Shown here in pieces: positions 48,076 to 55,377 of a stretch of DNA of 55,377 nt (its first letter is position 1; each line of letters begins with the position of its first letter). Made by a program: the position numbers and the translations under genes. Under the pieces are notes generated by a model. It was given only the letters and a program-made list of their open reading frames with translations. It was not told where the DNA came from and did not search any database. Source of the DNA: a bacterium (GTDB taxonomy: Bacteria > Patescibacteriota > Dojkabacteria > SC72 > WJKH01); NCBI GenBank assembly GCA_029547225.1, contig JAKPPS010000039.1:1-55377 (forward strand), read 5' to 3'.

Positions 48076-48726
48076 ATGATGAGAAAACCAAGAGAAAAAT
48101 ATTTGCACGGAGGTCTCCGGATGTTGACTAATGCAGATTTAGTGGCTTTGATACTTGGTTCAGGTGTAAAGGGTAGGGATGTGTATAAAATTGCTGATGA
48201 GATTAGTGCACTAATTGAACGACAACGGAAAATCAGAAAAGAAAGTGACTCAAATTATCAGAATCTTTTCGAAAAACTGAAAAATATTGTTGGAGTCGGA
48301 GATATCAATGCGACAAAAATTATTTCAGCAATAGAGTTGGGAAGTAGGATTAATTCAAATAATGAAACAACAGTACTCTGTAATACTCAAGATATTTATA
48401 AGATGTGTTACGATATTTATGCTAGAAAACAAGAGATAGTAATAGCTTTTTATCTTGACGCAAGATATCGACTAATAGAAAAGAGACAAATTGGGCAAGG
48501 AAGTGTGGATAGAATCTCTATACAGGTGAGAGATATTCTTGTTGGTGCGTTGGAAAATAATGCAAGTTGGGTTGTCTTGGCACATAATCATCCTTCTGGA
48601 GAGAGTAAGCCGAGTGAAGAGGATTATGTATTCACTAAAAGATTGAAAGAGGTTTCAGATGCTCTGGGAGTCGGTTTTTTGGAGCATATTGTTGTAACAA
48701 GCACAGGTTATTCTTCGATTAAATAG
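48076..48726 (+). CDS. radC: RadC/JAB-domain protein
   Basis: JAMM 'VVLAHNHPSGESKPSEEDYVFTKRL'; N-terminal HhH-like 'VGVGDINATKI'. Confidence 0.93.
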   Translation: MMRKPREKYLHGGLRMLTNADLVALILGSGVKGRDVYKIADEISALIERQRKIRKESDSNYQNLFEKLKNIVGVGDINATKIISAIELGSRINSNNETTVLCNTQDIYKMCYDIYARKQEIVIAFYLDARYRLIEKRQIGQGSVDRISIQVRDILVGALENNASWVVLAHNHPSGESKPSEEDYVFTKRLKEVSDALGVGFLEHIVVTSTGYSSIK

Positions 48727-48882
48727 TGTATTTAATATTGTGTTAATGGGTGTTTAAGAATCGAGCTTTTTTCTAAAATAAAAAAAACATAAAACCCTTT
48801 TCTGATTCCCACTTTATTCATAACAATCGAAATTTAACACGAACTGTTTGCAAATCATTAAGAATAATTTATAATCGTCACT

Positions 48883-49626
48883 ATGGTTGAAATAATAAAA
48901 AAATATAAAAGCAGCAAATATAAGGGTTTGATGGTGGATCTTGATGATACCCTTATTACTTCGAATCAAGTATATGATAAGGCAATGAAATATACTTCAA
49001 GTTTTGTAGCACAGAAATTTGGCTTAGATAAAGAAGCTTTCTACAAATTAGTACAATCAAAACATGAAATTATCGATCATAATTTCCCTACCGTACACAC
49101 TCGACATAGTAGGATACTTGTCTATCGCATGGCTTTAGATGAAATGGCTATCAATTATGATTTGGGTATTTTGCCGGATATTGAAGATATGTATTGGGAG
49201 TATTTTTTAAATCATGTAAAAGTATATCCTGAAGTTAAAGACACACTCAAGAAAATTCGTCAGGCAGGCGTAAGGATTGCAATCGTCTCAGATGGAGATC
49301 TTTCATTGAGGATTCGTAAAGCACGTAAAACGGGATTAACGAAATTAGTTGATCAGATAGTCGCATCGGAAGAGGTGATTTTTGAAAAGCCCTTTAGCGC
49401 AATATTTACATTGACATTGTCTAGATTGAAGCTCGAACCTGCAAACTGTATTATGCTAGGGAATAATTATAAAAGTGATATTAGAGGCGCTCAGCTTGTT
49501 GGGATAAGAGCAGGTATTTTTAATCCAAGTACAAAATCTAATCTGATAGGGCAAGATGGAACGATAGTGCCTGATTTTACAATCTCTAGATTCTCGGACA
49601 TATTGAAGGAATTGCAAATTGTCTAG
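48883..49626 (+). CDS. HAD-superfamily hydrolase
   Basis: 'GLMVDLDDTLITSNQVYD', 'IAIVSDGDLSLRIRKA', 'CIMLGNNYKSDIRGAQLVGIRAG'. Confidence 0.9.
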   Translation: MVEIIKKYKSSKYKGLMVDLDDTLITSNQVYDKAMKYTSSFVAQKFGLDKEAFYKLVQSKHEIIDHNFPTVHTRHSRILVYRMALDEMAINYDLGILPDIEDMYWEYFLNHVKVYPEVKDTLKKIRQAGVRIAIVSDGDLSLRIRKARKTGLTKLVDQIVASEEVIFEKPFSAIFTLTLSRLKLEPANCIMLGNNYKSDIRGAQLVGIRAGIFNPSTKSNLIGQDGTIVPDFTISRFSDILKELQIV

Positions 49627-49784
49627 ATTTTGGTATAATACCTTGTTAACCTTTTGCAGAATCAATCAATTATGTGCGATTATGTGATAGGTTAGTATAT
49701 TATTTATTTCACATGCCTTTAAATGATTCCTTGTTATATAGCGATATATAATAAAGAAGGCAGGTGTTGAAAGGAACAAAAAAT

Positions 49785-50927
49785 ATGGCAGAAAAATCTG
49801 TAAAAGCTAATGTCGCTGTAGCTCCAAAAAAAGCGGCCAAAAAAACTATTTCCAAAATTGTCTCTAAAGAAGAAAAAGTAATGTCATCTGACATGATTCT
49901 TGAAGACGCAAAAAAATATAAAACAGAAGAGAAAGCTGAAAAAACTTCAACTGTAAAAGAGAAGGTTGAGCAGAAATCTTCACATTTTGAAAATAGAAAT
50001 GATAATAGACCACACAGTAACTTTGCTAAGAAAACATCAGAAAATAAGCAAGTTAAAGAAGAGAAAATCCCAGAAAGAGCAGAAATTGCTTTACCTGAGC
50101 TAGAAAAATTCCTTGAAGCGGGCTCTCACTTTGGTCACAAGAAAAGTAGATGGAATCCAAAAATGCAAGAGTACGTATATGCTGAGCGCAATGGCGTTCA
50201 TATTATTGATCTCATTAAAACAATGAAGCTTCTTAAAACAGCTTTGAAAGAGATTCAACATGCATCTGATAGAGGTTCGATATTGATCGTTGGTACAAAG
50301 GGTCAAGCTGCAAGTACAGTTAAAGAGATGGCAGAAGAAGTCGGTGCATTTTATGTAAACAATAGATGGCCAGGTGGTTTATTCACAAACTTTGAAGTAA
50401 TAAAAAAGAGTCTTGATAAATTGATGAAGATGGAAGAGTCTCTTGCAAAAGGTGCTCAAGATTTAGTCAAAAAAGAACAGCTTATGTTAACTCGAGAAGT
50501 ATCCAGATTGAACAATCTTTATAGTGGTATCAAATTCATGGATAAAGTTCCAGCATTGGTTATCGTTATCGATAGTAGAGTAGAGAAGAATGCAATCAAA
50601 GAAGCTAGAGTTGCTGGAGTCCCAGTTGTCGCATTGCTCGATACAAACTGTGATCCAACATTAGTAGATTTCCCGATCCCATCAAATGATGATTCTATAA
50701 GAAGTATCAAATTGTTTGTTGATCTTTTCAAACAAGCAATCGAGGGTGGTCGTAAAGCAACTTCATTAGTTGCACTTAGGAGAGATTATGAAGCTAGATT
50801 AGATATGTGGAAAACTGAATTTGAAGCAGAAGAGGCTAGAATAGCGATGTTGAAACAAGAAGAAATCGAGAGATTGAAAGAAATGAAAAAGGGTTCAACA
50901 GTAGTAAGAGTTGTTTCAAAAAAGTAA
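49785..50927 (+). CDS. rpsB: 30S ribosomal protein S2 with ~100-aa Lys/Glu-rich N-terminal extension
   Basis: 'LEKFLEAGSHFGHKKSRWNPKMQEYVYAERNGVHIIDLIKT', 'YVNNRWPGGLFTNF', 'PVVALLDTNCDPTLVDFPIPSNDDS'; ATG at 49785. Confidence 0.95.
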   Translation: MAEKSVKANVAVAPKKAAKKTISKIVSKEEKVMSSDMILEDAKKYKTEEKAEKTSTVKEKVEQKSSHFENRNDNRPHSNFAKKTSENKQVKEEKIPERAEIALPELEKFLEAGSHFGHKKSRWNPKMQEYVYAERNGVHIIDLIKTMKLLKTALKEIQHASDRGSILIVGTKGQAASTVKEMAEEVGAFYVNNRWPGGLFTNFEVIKKSLDKLMKMEESLAKGAQDLVKKEQLMLTREVSRLNNLYSGIKFMDKVPALVIVIDSRVEKNAIKEARVAGVPVVALLDTNCDPTLVDFPIPSNDDSIRSIKLFVDLFKQAIEGGRKATSLVALRRDYEARLDMWKTEFEAEEARIAMLKQEEIERLKEMKKGSTVVRVVSKK

Positions 50928-51225
50928 TTCTTAAGCAAGTGAGATTGGACGAGAACTGTTTTTGAACTAATGTAACATCGAACTTACCAGATAATGATGT
51001 TTGGAAATACTGTTTTCACTGCAAGCAAATAGAAATATTATTGAAAAATGTGTGAAACAGTAGAAATAAAACCAATAGAAATCGACAATTTCGTGAAACG
51101 GGTGTTGCTAAGCTTGATAATAAGTGTAAAAGCTCAAAGATAAAGTTCAAAAAACTACCAAAAATAAGCAGTTAAACTTTAGTAATTCGATTTATACAAA
51201 TATATAAATTTTTAATAATAATAAA

Positions 51226-51945
51226 ATGGGTACAGTAAGTATGGATGCAATAAAAGAGTTGAGAGCTAAAACCGCAGCAGGCATCTCTTTGTGCAAAGAA
51301 GCACTTGAGGCTTCAGATAATGACATGCAGAAAGCTATTGAATATATCAATAGTCGCAGTGATGTTGTTTCAAGATTGCATAATATGACAGGTGCAAAAA
51401 TCGGTTTGTGTAAAATAGCTTTAAATGATGCAGATAATGATTTTGAAGGTGCTTTGAAGCTTATCAAAGAAAGAGGTTGGGAGGATGAAATTGCCAAATC
51501 AGGTGAAAAAGCAGTTAAAGAGGGTATCATTGAAGCTTATGTACATGGTGCAGACAAAAAGCTCGTTGCCTTGGCCGAAATAACATGCCTTACCGATTTT
51601 GTAGCACGCAATGATAATCTTAGAAATTTTGCACATGAAGTCGCAATGCAAATTGCAGCTATGGGTGCAAAATATATTTCTAGAGAAAGTATTCCAGCAG
51701 ATATACTTGACGCTCAAAAAGATCTCTTCAAAAAAGAAGCTTTGGCAGAAGGTAAACCAGAAAATATTCTTGATAAAATTGTCGAAGGAAAACTTAGTAA
51801 ATTCTATGAAGAGAATTGTCTACTTGATCAAAAATGGATTAAAGATGATACTCGTACAATAAAAGAGTTGCTCGATGAAATAATCAATAAAACTGGTGAA
51901 CCTGTTGAAATTCGCAGAATTTTACTTTGGAAATTGGGAGACTAA
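51226..51945 (+). CDS. tsf: Elongation factor Ts with two tandem UBA-like domains
   Basis: 'IKELRAKTAAGISLCKEALEASDNDMQKAIEYI' then 'VSRLHNMTGAKIGLCKIALNDADNDFEGALKLIKERG', followed by 'EITCLTDFVARND'. Confidence 0.95.
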   Translation: MGTVSMDAIKELRAKTAAGISLCKEALEASDNDMQKAIEYINSRSDVVSRLHNMTGAKIGLCKIALNDADNDFEGALKLIKERGWEDEIAKSGEKAVKEGIIEAYVHGADKKLVALAEITCLTDFVARNDNLRNFAHEVAMQIAAMGAKYISRESIPADILDAQKDLFKKEALAEGKPENILDKIVEGKLSKFYEENCLLDQKWIKDDTRTIKELLDEIINKTGEPVEIRRILLWKLGD

Positions 51946-52020
51946 TATTTTCGAAAGTATTCTCTGAAAAGAAAAATAGGGAAGCCTAGATTATCCTATT
52001 GAATTGTCTTTAAGATTAAG

Positions 52021-52044
52021 CTCATCTGAAAAGGTGAGTTTTTT
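52021..52044 (+). terminator. Rho-independent terminator after tsf
   Basis: CTCATC-TGAAAA-GGTGAG-TTTTTT. Confidence 0.75.
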
Positions 52045-52237
52045 CTAATCCTGTATTAATAAATATTTTAATACTCTGGGACGATAATGTATAAAATTCT
52101 AATTCGATATTCTACAGATTTCCTTATACTAATTGCGTACTTGAAATAGTAATCAGTAATTGAGATAATCTATATGATAGTAAATAAATCTAAAAAAAGT
52201 ATTTTTTACTATTATAAATAAGTTAACAATATTATAT

Positions 52238-52783
52238 ATGGATCTAACAGAATTTGAGATTGAATTGATGGACTGTATTGAGCATTTGAAAGAGGATTTA
52301 TCACAGATAAGGACTGGTAGGGCAACTCCAGAAATATTGTTTGGACTTAGAGTGGATGCTTACGACACAATGAATCCAATTAAAAATGTTGCTTCAATTA
52401 ATGTTTCTGATGCAAAGTCATTATTAGTACAACCTTGGGATAAGTCAATAATCCAGAATGTTTATAAAGCAATATTATCCTCAGACTTAGGTGTGAGCCC
52501 TAGCGTTGAAGGAGATTATATCCGTGTACATCTACCTGATCTTACAGAAGAGAGAAGGAAAGATTTTGTGAAGGTTATGAAGGATCGAGTCGAAAGTGCT
52601 CGAGTTTCTGTCCGAAGTGTACGTCAAAAATACATGAAAGATATCGATGAAGCAGTTAAAGGTGGTCTTCCAGAGGATGATGGTAAGAGGTTACGAGAAG
52701 AGATCGAGAAAAAAGTGAAAACTGCGAATGAAGATATCGAAGCTCTCAGGAAAGAAAAAGAGAATGACCTTATGAGTATTTAA
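52238..52783 (+). CDS. frr: Ribosome recycling factor
   Basis: 'LSQIRTGRATPEILFGLRVDAYDTMNPIKNVASINVSDAKSLLVQPWDKSII'. Confidence 0.96.
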   Translation: MDLTEFEIELMDCIEHLKEDLSQIRTGRATPEILFGLRVDAYDTMNPIKNVASINVSDAKSLLVQPWDKSIIQNVYKAILSSDLGVSPSVEGDYIRVHLPDLTEERRKDFVKVMKDRVESARVSVRSVRQKYMKDIDEAVKGGLPEDDGKRLREEIEKKVKTANEDIEALRKEKENDLMSI

Positions 52784-52800
52784 TAATTGATGATATCTTT

Positions 52801-53979
52801 ATGTTTCAAAGTATTTTAGATTTTGTAATTAATATCGGATTGCTAATATTATTACTTGGCTTTTTGGTTCTAATACATGAGCTTGGTCATTTTATTTCGG
52901 CATTAATAGTAGGCGCTAAAGTCGAAGAGTTTTCTATTGGTTTTGGCCCGAAATTATTTTCAAAGAAAATAGGTGAGACAGAATTTCTTGTAAAAGTATT
53001 ACCGCTTGGTGGTTATGTCAAAATACTCGGAGAAGGAGACGAAGTTAATCCTGACGATGAGCGAAAAAAGAGCTTCAAGACTGATAGAAGTTTGAAAAGC
53101 AAGAAACCTTGGCAAAAGATTTTTGTTATGCTTGCGGGTGTAACGATGAATATTTTTCTTGCAATCATACTTTTCTATATTTTACTCATCAAATCGGGTT
53201 TCGCTTTTTATTTACCGCAGAATCTTGGAGAGATAGATTTGCCTTTTGGAAAAGTCACTCAAGAAAAATACGCTGATCTAAAATATACTCAACTTGTGGA
53301 AGGTGGTAATGCTCAGCTTGCTGGTATGCCAGATCAAGGTCTTATCAAGACAATGAATGGTGATCCAGTCTCGCTTACTTCCGAAATGCGAGATATTATT
53401 GGTCAATATAAAGGTCAAGTTGTATCAATGGTTGTATGTGATTATGAATTAGTTGTCTGTAAGGATTATTCTGTTAGTGTGACTGATGATGCACTTATTG
53501 GAATTCAATATTTCGATAATTATGCTTATAAAGTCCAATATGAATCCATAGAGAAAGTTTTCTCTGGTTTTCTTCATATCCCAAATCAGATTGTGATAAT
53601 AGGTGAGTATCTAGATTATATGTTTACCAATGCTAGAGAAACGGGAAATTACAAGGATGTTGCCGTAGAGGGTGTCTCAAGTCCTATCGCACTCTATTTT
53701 GTTATTGATTCACTCAAGAGTGATGGCATTTGGGCTTTCCTTGATATTATGGCTAATATCAGTTTTTCGCTTGCAATGGTAAATGTTTTGCCAATTCCAG
53801 CTCTCGATGGCGGTAGGGTGATATTTATTATTATTGAGGCGATAAGAAAAAAGGAGTTGGATCCAAGACTAGAGGCTCTTATTATTCAGATTAGTTTTCT
53901 TATCATGATGTTGATTATGGTTTTAGTCGTACTCAAGGATATTATCTTCATCAAAGATATTGGTGATATGTTTAAATAG
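52801..53979 (+). CDS. rseP: RseP-like M50 site-2 protease with PDZ domain
   Basis: 'VLIHELGHFISALIVGAKVEEFSIGFGPKLF', PDZ-like middle, 'NVLPIPALDGGRVIFIIIEAI'. Confidence 0.92.
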   Translation: MFQSILDFVINIGLLILLLGFLVLIHELGHFISALIVGAKVEEFSIGFGPKLFSKKIGETEFLVKVLPLGGYVKILGEGDEVNPDDERKKSFKTDRSLKSKKPWQKIFVMLAGVTMNIFLAIILFYILLIKSGFAFYLPQNLGEIDLPFGKVTQEKYADLKYTQLVEGGNAQLAGMPDQGLIKTMNGDPVSLTSEMRDIIGQYKGQVVSMVVCDYELVVCKDYSVSVTDDALIGIQYFDNYAYKVQYESIEKVFSGFLHIPNQIVIIGEYLDYMFTNARETGNYKDVAVEGVSSPIALYFVIDSLKSDGIWAFLDIMANISFSLAMVNVLPIPALDGGRVIFIIIEAIRKKELDPRLEALIIQISFLIMMLIMVLVVLKDIIFIKDIGDMFK

Positions 53980-54164
53980 TTATAAATGTACACAGATATC
54001 GTTAATCTAGTAAATCCACACCTTTGCAGAGCTATTACTTCTGGCACTTTTGAATGCATACAAAATAGTGATTTTTCATATTCTAGGATATTGCATTTTG
54101 ATTGATTTTGGTCTATCTTCTATTAAGGGTTTGTCAAAAAACCGATAAATTCATTATTTATTAT

Positions 54165-55377
54165 ATGGCTACAGTAAGACTAACGAAGAAAGGTTTAGTA
54201 ATACTTATCATTTTGGGACTTTTGATAGTAGGCGGTGGCTCAGGCTATCTTATTTGGCGTCTAAATCAGGTAGAGAATCTTGGCAACGAGGAGAGTAGTG
54301 CAGGTGGTAATTGTAGTGCAGATGCTGATGATGGTTATTGTAATAAAGGCGCAGGAGAAAGTGCTGCTAATTGCGATGATTGCCCTCCTGTATGTGGTGA
54401 TGGTGCCTGTACTCATGAAGAAAGTTGTGGTACATGTTCAAAAGATTGTGGGGTTTGTGCATATTGTGGTGATGGATTATGTAATGGCGGAGAAATCTGT
54501 ATGGATACAGATGATGAGGATGGTAATATAGATGAGTGTGAAGATTGTGGATCATGTGATGATCGAGAAGGTTATTGTACTGTGTCTGCAACTATCTGTA
54601 ATAATGCAAAATGTTGTAGGGCGAAGTTTAGTGACAATTTCAGCTGTGCTGGTATTGCGATGGATAATCCTGGGGTCCAGTATATGGCTTTTTGCGATGC
54701 ACAAAATAATAGAGCAACTTGCTCATCAGATAGTGCAATTATGACAGCTTGTGAATGTGCTGTTCCAGATCCGAATGTTGATGGGTTGCAGAGTGGCTTG
54801 TGCGGTGGATGTAATAACCCTTGGGCGTATTATAAGCCAATACCTGATGCAGTTTGTAATGAAACATGTTACGAACCAGTAAGTGATCAAAATGGTTTAA
54901 TGTGTTGTGATGCTTGTTTACCTCCTGTTGATAAAGTCGGAGTTTGGAGAAATCCAGATTGTCGAGATGAAACAGATTGTGATTGCGGAGTCGTAGCAAA
55001 TAGTTGCGAAACAGGATATGTTGATACCGGCTGGTCACAAACAACATATTATCCCGGTGATACTGTCAAAATATCAGGATGGGCTGCTGATGTAGATGGA
55101 CTTGGAGCCTTTACTTTAGTGATAGATACAGTAGTTCAAAACAACATACCATTTGTGCTTAAAAATCATACCGAATCTTGTCAGTTGAGACCGGATATTT
55201 GTGATGCCGCGACAAATCCAGTCTATTATCAATACGCTCAAGTTTGGGAATATACTTACAAACTAGGTCCTTTAACAACGCCAGGTGATCATACTGTATC
55301 AGTATCCTGGGTTGATGCCTTAGGTAATGCTGGTGCAAATTGTACTGGTAGTAAAACACTAAAAGTCGGTCAACCAG
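54165..55377 (+). CDS. Partial (3' end outside window) TM-anchored Cys-rich surface protein; absent from supplied ORF track
   Basis: ATG at 54165 opens a stop-free frame to the window end: MATVRLTKKGLVILIILGLLIVGGGSGYLIWRL... 'CGDGACTHEESCGTCSKDCGVCAYCGDGLCNGGEIC' ... Ig-like C-terminal stretch. Confidence 0.9.
   Translation, partial: MATVRLTKKGLVILIILGLLIVGGGSGYLIWRLNQVENLGNEESSAGGNCSADADDGYCNKGAGESAANCDDCPPVCGDGACTHEESCGTCSKDCGVCAYCGDGLCNGGEICMDTDDEDGNIDECEDCGSCDDREGYCTVSATICNNAKCCRAKFSDNFSCAGIAMDNPGVQYMAFCDAQNNRATCSSDSAIMTACECAVPDPNVDGLQSGLCGGCNNPWAYYKPIPDAVCNETCYEPVSDQNGLMCCDACLPPVDKVGVWRNPDCRDETDCDCGVVANSCETGYVDTGWSQTTYYPGDTVKISGWAADVDGLGAFTLVIDTVVQNNIPFVLKNHTESCQLRPDICDAATNPVYYQYAQVWEYTYKLGPLTTPGDHTVSVSWVDALGNAGANCTGSKTLKVGQP

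Noticed and set aside
54280-54744. ORF-track proteins at 54280-54531 and 54532-54744 (plus) and 54367-54591, 54739-55047, 55159-55359 (minus)
   Set aside because: They are out-of-frame shadows of the continuous Cys-rich CDS that starts at 54165.

Overview
AT-rich window (55,377 bp) with compact gene organisation typical of a Candidate Phyla Radiation/Patescibacteria-like bacterium (lineage is inference). Standard code: TGA is used as a stop, e.g. dprA. Core blocks: rpmG-tRNA-Trp-secE-nusG-rplK-rplA-rplJ-rplL (minus strand), mreB-mreC-mreD-PBP2-dprA-topA, and rpsB-tsf-frr-rseP without pyrH, plus trpS, rlmN, radC, rpmB and five tRNAs. Accessory content: a phage-tail-like S74/M23 surface protein, two very large coupled surface proteins, a second divergent MreB, and a Cys-rich surface protein that runs off the window end and is missing from the ORF track. 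Best candidates for something new: (1) a concentration of ATP-grasp amide ligases with matched accessory genes: a DUF1704/MATCAP-like metallopeptidase facing a RimK-like ligase; glutamate dehydrogenase between two cyanophycin-synthetase-like ligases, one with a vestigial Mur domain; and an ATP-grasp/retropepsin fusion coupled to a 7TM protein. (2) Two families of bipartite intergenic elements, each with two copies, all four located at 3' ends of genes in convergent intergenic regions. (3) An orphan structured RNA candidate with a possible pseudoknot at 38047-38189. (4) A ~70-bp tandem repeat array and a 10-bp helically phased repeat array. (5) EF-Ts with a duplicated UBA-like domain. All homology calls come from reading motifs by eye; no searches or folding programs were run.
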